Source of the DNA: Candidatus Kaiserbacteria bacterium
GTDB taxonomy: Bacteria; Patescibacteriota; Minisyncoccia; Phycocordibacterales; UBA2100
Length of the DNA: 34,133 bases
Assembly: GCA_003164215.1 (NCBI GenBank)
Contig: PLSR01000020.1
Location: 13,158-47,290 of the forward strand
Direction: 5' to 3'
Shown here piece by piece: positions 23,611-31,624 of the stretch. The first letter of the stretch is position 1. Each line of letters opens with the position of its first letter. The notes under the pieces are model-generated. The model ran no database searches, was not told the origin of the DNA, and saw nothing but the letters and a program-made list of their open reading frames with translations. The translations under genes were made by a program, and so were the position numbers.

Positions 23611-24624
23611 ATGGAACAAAATATCGAGATCACGCATTTTCCCGTTCCCACGCGTTGTCCGTTGTGCGGGGCAGGCGCAGATTTCACTCGCCACGAGACG
23701 CACGTTGATCGTGGCGTTCCATACGATCTCTATGAGTGTCCATCGTGCCGAGCGCAATGGTGGGAGCCGCTGAAGAATCCGGGTGCGGAATGGTACGAGA
23801 GCGACGTGCGGTATGCCGGCCGAAACGGCGATCCGATCCTGGAAGCGAACGAGCAGCATCGTCGCACCATATCGTTCATCGCTCCACTGCGCGGCCGCGT
23901 GCTCGACGTCGGGTGCGGAGTCGGGAATTTTCTCGCATGGGCGAAGAAAGACGGCTGGGAATGTCATGGGATCGATTTTGATCGCGATAGTATCGAGACG
24001 GGCAAACGAACGTTCGGCCTTAAAAACCTGGAGGTCGCTGACCTGCATACGTACAAGGCACGGCATCCCGGAGACACATTCGACCTGGTAACATTTTTCG
24101 ATGTCTTCGAGCACATCGACGATCATGTCGTGTTCATCGAAACGGTCCGAAGTTTGCTTAAGCCCGGAGGGTACATCTCCCTCAGCACGCCGTATCGGGG
24201 TGGATCGCGGTGGCTCGTGGCGCATGATTTCCCGCCGCGCCACCTCACTCGCTGGGATCTCGAATCTATGGCCACGTTCATGGATCGGCATGGGTTTACA
24301 GTCCGATATCAGAAATTACTTCCGGCGAAATTTTTCTTCATCGTCACGAAATTGCGTTTCAAGTATGGGCGTGCGTTCACGTTCGGCCTGGTGCAGAAGG
24401 TCAAAGATGCAACACCACGGCGAACAACAGCACCTCGTGACGGGTCTCCGGTGCGACCTGTCCTGAAAATACGCGTCGTACATGCGCTTGCGAAGACAAA
24501 GGACATCCTCATCTTCGGCATCCCCGCCGTCTTCATCTGGACTGGCTTTCTCTTCACGAAGAAGCGCTACACCGACCAGATCTTCATAGCGCAACTTCGA
24601 GAGGAGAGCGGTAGCAACGTATGA
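23611..24624 (+). CDS. SAM-dependent methyltransferase with N-terminal zinc ribbon
   Basis: This 337-aa protein begins with a probable zinc ribbon (CPLCGAG, then CPSCRAQW), followed by a class I methyltransferase core: RVLDVGCGVGNFLAWAKKDGW (motif I), HGIDFDRDSI (motif II), FDLVTFFDVFEHIDD and LLKPGGYISLSTP. The layout is common for methyltransferases in glycan clusters that modify sugars or lipid-linked saccharides. The C-terminal ~100 residues are basic and hydrophobic (IFGIPAVFIWTGFLF may touch a membrane). The exact acceptor is unknown. Its stop overlaps the next start by ATGA. Confidence 0.85.
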   Translation: MEQNIEITHFPVPTRCPLCGAGADFTRHETHVDRGVPYDLYECPSCRAQWWEPLKNPGAEWYESDVRYAGRNGDPILEANEQHRRTISFIAPLRGRVLDVGCGVGNFLAWAKKDGWECHGIDFDRDSIETGKRTFGLKNLEVADLHTYKARHPGDTFDLVTFFDVFEHIDDHVVFIETVRSLLKPGGYISLSTPYRGGSRWLVAHDFPPRHLTRWDLESMATFMDRHGFTVRYQKLLPAKFFFIVTKLRFKYGRAFTFGLVQKVKDATPRRTTAPRDGSPVRPVLKIRVVHALAKTKDILIFGIPAVFIWTGFLFTKKRYTDQIFIAQLREESGSNV

Positions 24625-25757
24625 GAATTTACTATATAGCTCATGCGCGAATGCCGACGGGCAGAGCGCATGGGCTCACCATAGTGAAATCATGCGAGGC
24701 GTTCGCAAATGCTGGTAGTGCGGTGACGCTCGTTCTGCTGCGACGCAAAAATGGTTCGAATGTCGATATTTTCGGCATCTATAGCGTTCCGAAAATTTTT
24801 AGCGTCCGCTATCTCTTGGTCCCTGAGTTCCTCTATCGTTCCACGAGTCAGATGGCGTTCACGTTGCAGACCGCAGTATTCTATATCTGCGCATTCTTTT
24901 TTATGCTCTTCGAGAACCGAAAGGACACGATCATCTATACGCGCGAATTCCCGATCACGCTCTTGCGATTTGTCGGATTCAAGGTGGTGTTCGAATGTCA
25001 TACCATTTCTCATAAACGCCGACTCTTTTTCTGGTTCTGCCGCCGTGCATCCCGCATCATCACGATCTCCGGTGCGCTTAAAAGAACGTTCGTGAATGCC
25101 GGTTTCGCCGATGGGCGCATCATGGTCGCTCCGTCGGGAGTGGACCTTTCCATATTCGCTCACCTCACTGGGAAAGGCGAAGCGCGCGATGCACTTGGGC
25201 TATCGCGAGATGAGAAGATCGTGCTCTATACAGGCAACTTCACCACGATGGGCGAAGATAAAGGCATCATTGACATCATTCGTGCGCTCAAAGAACTTCC
25301 CGACACGACGTTCGTCGCGGTTGGAGGCGGCGAGCCGGACATAGTTCGATTCAACAAACTTGCGGTGGATGAAGGAGTCGAAGCGCGCGTACGTTTGCTT
25401 CCGCATGCACCGCAGGCGGTGCTTGCGAACTACCAGCAGGCGGCCGACATTCTTCTCATGCCGTTCCCGGACACGCCGCATTATCGCAATCACATGTCGC
25501 CGGTGAAAATGTTCGAATATATGGCAAGTGGCCGGCCGATCATCGCCTCCGATCTGCCGACCATTCGGGAAGTCTTGAATGATACGAATGCGGTCATCGT
25601 TCCACCGGGAGATCCTCGATCGCTTGCGGCAGCAATGCGCGGATTGTTCGACGATCCGGCCCGATCAGAAATGTTGGCGCGACAAGCGCGAAGCGATGTC
25701 GAGCGATATGCGTGGGGAGAGCGCGCGCGGAGCGTCCTTACATTCATCGGCGCGTAG
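24621..25757 (+). CDS. GT4-family glycosyltransferase
   Basis: A 378-aa GT-B protein starting MRIYYIAHARMPTGRAHGL. It has a hydrophobic stretch around residues 80-100 (FYICAFFFMLF), suggesting membrane contact. The donor domain has MVAPSGVDLSIF, IVLYTGNFTTMGEDKGIIDI, FVAVGGGEPDI, LLMPFPDTPHYRNHMSPVKMFEYMASGRPIIASDLP. The MSPVKMFEYMA form replaces the standard EX7E and is frequent in this branch. It is translationally coupled to the methyltransferase by a 4-base overlap. Confidence 0.87.
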   Translation: MRIYYIAHARMPTGRAHGLTIVKSCEAFANAGSAVTLVLLRRKNGSNVDIFGIYSVPKIFSVRYLLVPEFLYRSTSQMAFTLQTAVFYICAFFFMLFENRKDTIIYTREFPITLLRFVGFKVVFECHTISHKRRLFFWFCRRASRIITISGALKRTFVNAGFADGRIMVAPSGVDLSIFAHLTGKGEARDALGLSRDEKIVLYTGNFTTMGEDKGIIDIIRALKELPDTTFVAVGGGEPDIVRFNKLAVDEGVEARVRLLPHAPQAVLANYQQAADILLMPFPDTPHYRNHMSPVKMFEYMASGRPIIASDLPTIREVLNDTNAVIVPPGDPRSLAAAMRGLFDDPARSEMLARQARSDVERYAWGERARSVLTFIGA

Positions 25758-25791
25758 ATCGAAGAATGTTTGATTTTATCAGGTTCGGCAG

Positions 25792-25797
25792 CATAAT
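25792..25797 (+). promoter_or_regulatory. -10 box, leaderless, for the deacetylase
   Basis: CATAAT lies exactly 6 bases before ATG 25804; no SD is present. Confidence 0.4.
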
Positions 25798-25803
25798 TCA
25801 CTC

Positions 25804-26511
25804 ATGCTTCTTGTCCTGACGTATCACTCGATCGCGAGCTCTGATTGGGCGGTCGCGGTCACGCCCGAAAATTTCCGGCGGCAATTGGAATACCTCAAGA
25901 AACGAGGATTCTTGTTTGTTCACGCCCGAGAGATCAAGAACCTGCTCAAAGAGGGGGCGCACCGGGATCACCAGTACGCATGCATCACGTTCGACGACGG
26001 CGTCGAGGATAATTTCACTACAGCATTTCCCATTCTCAAGAAGTTGGGCATACCCGCGTCGATCTTCGTGACGACCGGCTCGGTCGGCTTAGTGCGTACC
26101 GACGGGCGTGTCGTGCGCTTCATGAGTTGGGAACAGATGCGCGAGATGCGTGAAAGCGGGTTCATTGAAATAGAAAATCATACGCATTCGCACGGTGATC
26201 TTCGCGGGATGAGCTCTTCGGAGATCGAAGAAGATGTACGTCGGGCGTCCGACGAGATCGAGCACAATCTTGGCGTCCGTCCGCACGTCATTGCATATCC
26301 TAAGGGCAAGTACGATATACATGTTCAGGAGTCTGTATCACACATTTGCGACACGGCGCTCGGGAGCGTCGGGATCACGACGGCAGAGAGCCTGATCGAT
26401 CTGTATGCGATCCCGCGGGTGCCGGTGCATCGGCGTGTCAAAATGTGGAAATTTGCGCTTCGTACGCGGCCCCTCTTCTGGAAGCTGCAGCGCGCGTTCG
26501 GCCGCATATGA
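25804..26511 (+). CDS. Polysaccharide deacetylase (NodB/CE4)
   Basis: CE4 enzymes remove N- or O-acetyl groups from glycans in a metal-dependent reaction. The 235-aa protein has LTYHSIA near the start, the TFDDG motif (residues 62-66, with the catalytic base and metal Asp), and the metal-binding HTHSH (H126 and H130). VIAYPKGKYD corresponds to the third motif. No signal peptide is visible, so it may act on a cytoplasmic, lipid-linked or nucleotide-bound saccharide, or be exported by another route. It lies between a glycosyltransferase and the RmlB-like gene. Confidence 0.9.
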   Translation: MLLVLTYHSIASSDWAVAVTPENFRRQLEYLKKRGFLFVHAREIKNLLKEGAHRDHQYACITFDDGVEDNFTTAFPILKKLGIPASIFVTTGSVGLVRTDGRVVRFMSWEQMREMRESGFIEIENHTHSHGDLRGMSSSEIEEDVRRASDEIEHNLGVRPHVIAYPKGKYDIHVQESVSHICDTALGSVGITTAESLIDLYAIPRVPVHRRVKMWKFALRTRPLFWKLQRAFGRI

Positions 26512-26548
26512 CATCCTGCAATCGTTGGTGCGACGGTGCCGTTTTTGC

Positions 26549-26554
26549 TAGAAT
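26549..26554 (+). promoter_or_regulatory. Promoter of the rmlB-like/rmlC pair
   Basis: TAGAAT is a good -10 box, 18 bases downstream of TTGGTG (26525-26530). The leader would be about 12 bases without an SD. Confidence 0.4.
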
Positions 26555-26572
26555 CTCGTAATCAGCGAACCT

Positions 26573-27493
26573 ATGGAAAAGAAAAAGAAACTTCTCATAA
26601 CCGGCGGGCTCGGATTCATTTTTTCGCACGTGACGGAGTATTTTGTCGCCAAAGGATGGGATGTCGTCGTCATTGATAACGAGTCAGCGGGGAGCCATCC
26701 GGAGATCATCGACGGTTCATTTAAATATTACAAACTGAATGTCGCCGATCGCAAAGTCGTCGAGATCATACAGAAAGAGGAGCCCGATTACGTGATCCAC
26801 GCGGCCGCGATCAGCGATGTCGATTACTCGATCCGCGAACCGTATGAGACGTTCCACGAGAATATGCTCGCCAACCTCAATATCTTCGAAGCGTGTCGCG
26901 AGCTGCCAAAACTGACGAAGCTCGTCTACATCTCGACCGATGAAGTGTACGGTGAGTGCGAACATCGCAAGACCGAAGATGAGATCATCTTCCCGCGCAA
27001 TCCGTATTCTTGCTCGAAAGCGGTCGGTTCCATCATGCGGTACGCATACGACAACACGTATCCGGAGCTTTTCGAGAAGACTGCCGAGACGCGTTTCTGT
27101 AACGTGTTCGGTCCGCGACAGGATACGCGCAAGATCATGCCCTTGATCAAACACTCGCTCGAGACCGGCGAGCCGATACCGTTGCATCAAGACGGCACGG
27201 GCTACCGCGAATACATCTATGTGAAGAACATTCCGCCGGCAGTGGAGCTTGTGATGGAAAAAGGATGGCGCACCTATAACATAACGTTGAATGACGGGCT
27301 CACCGTACGACAGTTGATCGAACGCGCCGAAAAGGTGACCGGCAAGTCGATCGCGACCTATACAGAGAAACGGCCGGGCATGGATAAGAAGTATCAGATG
27401 AGCTCGGAGCGCATCGTCGCCGAGCTTGGTTGGAAGCCTTTGTATACGTTCGATGAAGGATTGAAAGAATATCTGACGGATGCAAAAAAATAA
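26573..27493 (+). CDS. dTDP-glucose 4,6-dehydratase-like SDR
   Basis: This 306-aa extended SDR resembles RmlB, which makes dTDP-4-keto-6-deoxyglucose. It has the dehydratase-type STDEVYGE (T122, D123, E124), the Tyr/Lys pair in NPYSCSKAVG (Y145, K149), FCNVFGPRQ, and REYIYVKN in place of REWLYV. Oddly, the glycine motif reads TGGLGFIFSH: the third Gly of GxxGxxG is Phe17, which would crowd the NAD pyrophosphate. It is followed 2 bases later by an rmlC homologue, supporting a 4,6-dehydratase role. A 4-epimerase or decarboxylase is possible. Confidence 0.75.
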   Translation: MEKKKKLLITGGLGFIFSHVTEYFVAKGWDVVVIDNESAGSHPEIIDGSFKYYKLNVADRKVVEIIQKEEPDYVIHAAAISDVDYSIREPYETFHENMLANLNIFEACRELPKLTKLVYISTDEVYGECEHRKTEDEIIFPRNPYSCSKAVGSIMRYAYDNTYPELFEKTAETRFCNVFGPRQDTRKIMPLIKHSLETGEPIPLHQDGTGYREYIYVKNIPPAVELVMEKGWRTYNITLNDGLTVRQLIERAEKVTGKSIATYTEKRPGMDKKYQMSSERIVAELGWKPLYTFDEGLKEYLTDAKK

Positions 27494-27495
27494 TT

Positions 27496-28068
27496 ATGAA
27501 AATTGAATCCACCAATATCCGCGATGTATTTGTCATCACTCCCGACATCCACGCTGACGCGCGCGGGTTCTTTATGGAATCATACCGACAGGACGCGCTC
27601 GCAAGGGCGGGGATCACAGAGACTTTTGTGCAAGATAATCATTCACGGTCGACGCGCAACGTCGTACGCGGGCTCCACTTTCAATACGATCCGCCGATGG
27701 CGAAACTCGTGCGCGTGACGCGCGGTAGCGCATATCTTGTGGCCGTCGATATCCGGATAGGCTCGCCGACCCTGGGGAAGTGGTTCGGCATCGAATGCAG
27801 CGAAGACAATAAAAAACAAGTATACGCACCGGCTGGATTCGCCCGCGGATTCCAAACGCTTACGGATGATTGCGAAGTGCAGTACAAATGCTCGGCGCTC
27901 TACAACCCCGATGCACAGGGGAGTATCACCTGGAATGATCCGGAGCTCGCGATCGACTGGCCGATCAAAGAAGCACCAATCCTGTCGGCCGATTCGGCTT
28001 CTGCCTCCTCGCTTCGTGACTGGCTTACTCGCCCGGAGGCACAGCTATTTACATATTACAAAAAGTGA
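27496..28068 (+). CDS. rfbC: dTDP-4-dehydrorhamnose 3,5-epimerase family protein
   Basis: RmlC is a cupin that epimerises C3 and C5 of dTDP-4-keto-6-deoxyglucose. The 190-aa sequence contains DARGFFMESY, QDNHSRS, RGLHFQ with the catalytic His61, Lys70, PAGFARGFQTL, QYKCSALYNP with the active-site Tyr region, and ELAIDWP. The usual GFAHGF is GFARGF, a variant I recall in many members. It is about the standard length (~185 aa). It lies 2 bases after the RmlB-like gene, in one operon. 3-epimerase-only relatives exist, so the final sugar need not be rhamnose. RmlA and RmlD are not in the window. Confidence 0.9.
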   Translation: MKIESTNIRDVFVITPDIHADARGFFMESYRQDALARAGITETFVQDNHSRSTRNVVRGLHFQYDPPMAKLVRVTRGSAYLVAVDIRIGSPTLGKWFGIECSEDNKKQVYAPAGFARGFQTLTDDCEVQYKCSALYNPDAQGSITWNDPELAIDWPIKEAPILSADSASASSLRDWLTRPEAQLFTYYKK

Positions 28069-28090
28069 GGGCCCCATTTCTGGAGCCCTC
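28056..28090 (-). terminator. Intrinsic terminator of the minus-strand GNAT gene
   Basis: On the minus strand, GAGGGCTCCA and TGGGGCCCTC form a 10-bp stem (one U-G wobble) closed by a GAAA tetraloop, followed by ACTTTTTG. On the plus strand the wobble is a C-A mismatch and no T-run follows. It overlaps the rmlC stop codon. Confidence 0.85.
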
Positions 28091-28112
28091 AAGTCTTAGT
28101 GGTCGTCGGATC

Positions 28113-28598
28113 TTACTTGATCCATTCGACAAGAACGCGCGGATCATCCCTGCTGAGTGGCGCTTCGGATCCCGGATGGAGGCCAAGCCGCGCAGCGAGA
28201 TGTTCCGAAGGGACGTTGCCCTTGATGATCGGGCACTTGAACGCTCCGCCACGAATGACGTTCACCATTTGTTCGATGAAGATCGGTACAGCCGTCGAGG
28301 CGATGCCGCGATGGCGCCACCACGGGTCGATCCGGTAGTGGACTTCAGGTACATCGTCCCCATCGGGATCGAAGGTGGTCCAGACCAGACCAACGGGGAT
28401 CCCGTCGTTCGTCTCAATGACCCGGTAGATCTCCCCGTGTCTTCCATGTACCCGTGATCTCACCCACTTCATGTGGCCGACCACATCGGTCTGCGGTATG
28501 TTGTGACGCGAATACCGGATGACCTCGGGGTCATTGCGCCACACGAGCAATAGGTGCGCATCATTCATGCGGATAGGTCGCAATCCGAGCTCTCTCAA
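28113..28598 (-). CDS. GNAT-family N-acetyltransferase, monocistronic
   Basis: This 161-aa protein has the GNAT fold pattern: LRPIRMNDAHLLLVWRNDPEVIRYS (typical for the PseH/RimJ-like subgroup), then YRVIETNDGIPVGLVWTTF, VHYRIDPWWRHRGIAS (the acetyl-CoA motif R.rGiA is present) and a C-terminal NVPSEHLAARLGL. Substrate unknown; it could acetylate an amino sugar given its location. I start at TTG 28598 because AAAGGGAGGG lies 4-6 bases upstream; the track start at 28655 lies inside the promoter. It has its own promoter and terminator and is antisense to the flanking operons. Confidence 0.83.
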   Translation of the reverse strand: MRELGLRPIRMNDAHLLLVWRNDPEVIRYSRHNIPQTDVVGHMKWVRSRVHGRHGEIYRVIETNDGIPVGLVWTTFDPDGDDVPEVHYRIDPWWRHRGIASTAVPIFIEQMVNVIRGGAFKCPIIKGNVPSEHLAARLGLHPGSEAPLSRDDPRVLVEWIK

Positions 28599-28627
28599 AG
28601 AACCCTCCCTTTGATGGATTGTTTGTG

Positions 28628-28655
28628 ATTTTACATCAAATTTACAATTTGTCAA
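28628..28655 (-). promoter_or_regulatory. Sigma70-type promoter of the GNAT gene
   Basis: On the minus strand TTGACA (28655-28650), a 16-base spacer and TAAAAT (28633-28628) form a near-consensus promoter. A leader of about 23 bases leads to the SD GGGAGGG and TTG start. Confidence 0.8.
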
Positions 28656-28677
28656 TCTACGAAACGAGCGCCAGGAT

Positions 28678-28693
28678 GTTATCGTTTAATAAC
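28678..28693 (+). other. Inverted repeat directly before the aminotransferase start
   Basis: GTTAT and ATAAC flank the 6-base CGTTTA and end at the base before ATG 28694. It could be a small operator or a weak hairpin at the 5' end of the transcript; the overlapping TTTAAT also resembles a -10 box. Confidence 0.3.
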
Positions 28694-29824
28694 ATGAAAA
28701 AAATCCCGCTATTCAGGCCTCGCATGGGCAAGGAAGAAGAACGAGCCGTCGTAGAGACGCTCCGTTCCGGATGGATAACATTGGGGCCTAAGACTGAAGA
28801 GTTCGAGATAGCCTTTGCGAAATATGTCGGTGCCAAGTATGCAGTCGCGTTGAATTCCGCGACGTCCGCATTGCACCTGGCGCTCATCGTTTCAGACGTC
28901 AAACGAGGCGATGAAGTGATCTTGCCGGCCTTGACCTTCGCTTCTGATGCCGAGGTCGTTCTCATGGTCGGTGCGAAGCCTGTCTTCGCCGACATCGATC
29001 CGCGCACATTGAATATCGACCCGAAGTCGATCGAAAAGAAGATCACGAAGAAGACCAAAGCGATCATCGTCGTCCACTACGGTGGCCAGCCGTGCGAAAT
29101 GGATGCGATCAATGCGATCGGAAAGAAATATGGCGTCCCGATCATCGAAGATGCGGCGCACGCGGCGGGCTCGTCATACAAGGGACGCAAGATCGGCGGA
29201 AGCGCGAATATCGCGTGCTTCAGTTTTCATGCGGTCAAGAATCTCGCGACCGGCGACGGCGGCATGATCACCACACCGGACGCTGAGACCGACAAGCGTC
29301 TGCGATCGCTGCGGTGGTGCGGTATCAACAAATCGACCCATGAGCGCGTGACGCCGGGCGGTTACCGATGGGACTACGACATCAATGCAGAGGGTGGGTT
29401 CAAGTATCACATGAATGACATCGCCGCTGCGATCGGGCTCGTGCAGCTCAAGAAACTTGACGCCAACAACGATCAACGACGGAAGATCACCGCGATCTAT
29501 GACGCTGCCTTCAAGGGATCGAAACAGTTCGTCCCGGTCACGCAGCTGCCCGGAAGGAAGACGTCTCCGCATAATTACTGCCTGCTCCTGCAGGGAGTCG
29601 ATCGCGAAGCGCTCATCTCATACCTCATCGAAAAGGGGATCTCGACCGGCGTGCATTACAAACCGCTCTACCATCATCCTCGATACCGTGCGTTCGGCTC
29701 GGCAAAGGATACGCCACTCACGGAGCGCGTTTGGGCGCAGATACTCCTCCTACCACTTCACGCGAACATGACCGCGGCCGATGCGAAGCGAGTCGTGAAG
29801 AGCGTGTTAGCATACAAGCCATGA
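28694..29824 (+). CDS. DegT/DnrJ/EryC1/StrS aminotransferase (ArnB-like)
   Basis: This 376-aa PLP-dependent sugar aminotransferase has IPLFRPRMGKEEERAVVETL, SGWITLGPKTEEFE, LNSATSALHLAL, DEVILPALTFASDAEV, IVVHYGGQPCEMDAI, EDAAHAAGSSYKG and the PLP-lysine K182 in SFHAVKNLATGDGG. The SFHA.KN form and HYGG segment resemble ArnB and PseC, the 4-aminotransferases, rather than the FYPGKN type of the other DegT protein in this window. The keto-sugar substrate could come from the ArnA-like decarboxylase, Gmd or the RmlB-like enzyme. ATG 28694 fits the family N-terminus; the track start at 28619 reads through the divergent promoter. Its stop overlaps the next start by ATGA. Confidence 0.9.
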   Translation: MKKIPLFRPRMGKEEERAVVETLRSGWITLGPKTEEFEIAFAKYVGAKYAVALNSATSALHLALIVSDVKRGDEVILPALTFASDAEVVLMVGAKPVFADIDPRTLNIDPKSIEKKITKKTKAIIVVHYGGQPCEMDAINAIGKKYGVPIIEDAAHAAGSSYKGRKIGGSANIACFSFHAVKNLATGDGGMITTPDAETDKRLRSLRWCGINKSTHERVTPGGYRWDYDINAEGGFKYHMNDIAAAIGLVQLKKLDANNDQRRKITAIYDAAFKGSKQFVPVTQLPGRKTSPHNYCLLLQGVDREALISYLIEKGISTGVHYKPLYHHPRYRAFGSAKDTPLTERVWAQILLLPLHANMTAADAKRVVKSVLAYKP

Positions 29825-30873
29825 AGATCGTTTTCATGACAAAGGGGACGCGCATGTTGCCGAGCTCGCGCACACGGGCACATCTGGTCGCCGATTATCT
29901 TCGCACGCAAGGATACGATGCCGAGTCGCATCAAATACTCACCTATCCGTGGTGGGAATTCTCCACAAAACGATTCTCACAATTCAGGACGAACTGGCGG
30001 TTACTCGGCTCTGTCGGCAAGAAGGACATCTTGTATCTCCATAAAGCAACGGAGCAACTCGATTTCATGTTCCTCGTCCTGCTGCGTAAGTGGATCCTTC
30101 GTCGCGGATTTATTTTTGATTTTGACGATGCGATCTTCTTGCCCACCTGGAATCGTGCACTGAAGGCGCGTCTTTTGGTGGAGAATGCCACAGCCGTGAT
30201 CACCGGTAGCCATTTCTTGAAAGAATATGCACAAAAATACAACAAGAATTCACACGTGATCTCCGCACCTATTGATACCGTCGATACCTATCTGCCGGCG
30301 GTTGAGCGCGTCGATGATCCGCGCATACGGATCGGATGGACCGGTACTGCGGGGCATTTCGAGAACATGAAATTGCTCGTGAAGCCGCTTGAGCGGCTCG
30401 TCGCGGACGGCTACAAAATGGTCTTCGTCCAGCTCGGTGGCGGCGAGAAGATCCATGAGCTCATGTCCTTGATCAAAGGACTCGACAATGAGTACGTTGC
30501 AGATCTTCCGTGGGATGAGCCGAAGGAAGTGGTGAAGCACATGCAACAATTTGATATCGGTGTCATGCCGCTACAAAAGACTGAATTCAATCGCGGAAAG
30601 GACGGGTGGAAAGCGAAGGAGTACATGGGATGCGGCGTCGCGACTGTGCTCTCTGATTGGGGCGAGAATCCCTACATTGTCACGAACGATAAGACAGGGC
30701 TCTTGGTGGATACGGAAGAGGACTGGTATCAGGCATTGAAGAAACTGATCACCGACGAAGGCTATCGGCGCCACATCGGCGAAGCCGGCCGTGCGCGCAT
30801 GGGCGTCGAATTTTCGTATAGCGCATTCATGCCGAAATTGCTCGAGTTCGTCGGATCTCCCGCGCGGTCGTGA
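29821..30873 (+). CDS. GT-B glycosyltransferase
   Basis: A 350-aa GT-B protein starting MKIVFMTKGTRMLPSSRTRA. Signs are FIFDFDDAIFLPTWNRALK, ITGSHFLKEYAQKY, VISAPIDTVDTYLP, IRIGWTGTAGHFENMKLL, FVQLGGGEKIHEL, GVMPLQKTEFNRGKDGWKAKEYMGCGVATVLSDWGENPYIV and a usual C-terminal helix. The first Glu of EX7E is replaced (GKDGWKAKE), as in a group of enzymes related to GT4. The ATGA overlap with the aminotransferase gene suggests that it uses the amino sugar made next door; that link is inference. Confidence 0.84.
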   Translation: MKIVFMTKGTRMLPSSRTRAHLVADYLRTQGYDAESHQILTYPWWEFSTKRFSQFRTNWRLLGSVGKKDILYLHKATEQLDFMFLVLLRKWILRRGFIFDFDDAIFLPTWNRALKARLLVENATAVITGSHFLKEYAQKYNKNSHVISAPIDTVDTYLPAVERVDDPRIRIGWTGTAGHFENMKLLVKPLERLVADGYKMVFVQLGGGEKIHELMSLIKGLDNEYVADLPWDEPKEVVKHMQQFDIGVMPLQKTEFNRGKDGWKAKEYMGCGVATVLSDWGENPYIVTNDKTGLLVDTEEDWYQALKKLITDEGYRRHIGEAGRARMGVEFSYSAFMPKLLEFVGSPARS

Positions 30874-30886
30874 CGTGTATTGCGGC

Positions 30887-31615
30887 ATGAAAACATCATA
30901 CGGGAAATTTATACGACGTACGTTGATCGCATTCCCTGCAGAAGCCCCGACGCGCCCGACGTATCCGCTCGAACGGCTTCTCGTGCTTTCTCTCAAACCC
31001 CTCGCGCTCAAGGATTTTAAGGAAGGGAAGGGCTACACCGGGCTCATCTCGTGCCAGGGCGAGTTCATCAATAATTTTCCGGATCGTATCGTGCGGTATA
31101 TCCGACAAACAATAAGAGAACAGATGGATGCTCGGAGATTCGATGCTGTTCCACCCGATGTCTACGATCTCTATTTAGCACATACAAGACAAAAGGGGTT
31201 CCCTCCAAAATCTAAGAGCGAATTGCAAGACTGCATGGCTTTCTGTGTTTATGAACAGGGCAGGCCTATCAGTGGCATGTTCGTACTCCCGTCAGACCCG
31301 CTTCTTTTGCTCGGTATCTTCTCGGATGGAGAACAACCGAAAGCTGCGAAACGCGTGATGTATGAGGTTTGTTTGTGGGGACACGAACACGGATATGGTG
31401 CCGTAGACGTGAATAAACTTGAGGAAAAGGAAGGATTGTCCAATGAGGTATTCAAGCGCTCTTTCGGGACCGTCATCGTCCCGCGCTACCGATATGTGTA
31501 CCAGCCGACCATCTACCGTCTTGCATTTACGATGCGCGAAAGTATCCAACGCATCCGCTGGATGACGGCTCGGCGCGAGCACAAAGGAATCGGGAACGAA
31601 TATGCCGAGAAGTAA
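30887..31615 (+). CDS. GNAT-fold protein, FemAB/CelD-like
   Basis: I recognise only the second half of this 242-aa protein. MAFCVYEQGRPISGMFVLP, RVMYEVCLWGHEHGYGAVDVNK and LSNEVFKRSFGTVIVPRYRY follow the pattern of the C-terminal GNAT fold in FemAB and CelD-type acyltransferases (helix, G-x-DfnK, FK.sFG). Such proteins transfer amino acids or acyl groups to cell-wall or glycan precursors. The first ~90 residues look like the N-terminal part of the same fold. ATG 30887 is chosen; the track start at 30791 extends into the previous gene. It is followed 9 bases later by another protein of this group. Confidence 0.6.
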   Translation: MKTSYGKFIRRTLIAFPAEAPTRPTYPLERLLVLSLKPLALKDFKEGKGYTGLISCQGEFINNFPDRIVRYIRQTIREQMDARRFDAVPPDVYDLYLAHTRQKGFPPKSKSELQDCMAFCVYEQGRPISGMFVLPSDPLLLLGIFSDGEQPKAAKRVMYEVCLWGHEHGYGAVDVNKLEEKEGLSNEVFKRSFGTVIVPRYRYVYQPTIYRLAFTMRESIQRIRWMTARREHKGIGNEYAEK

Positions 31616-31624
31616 AAGTACATC

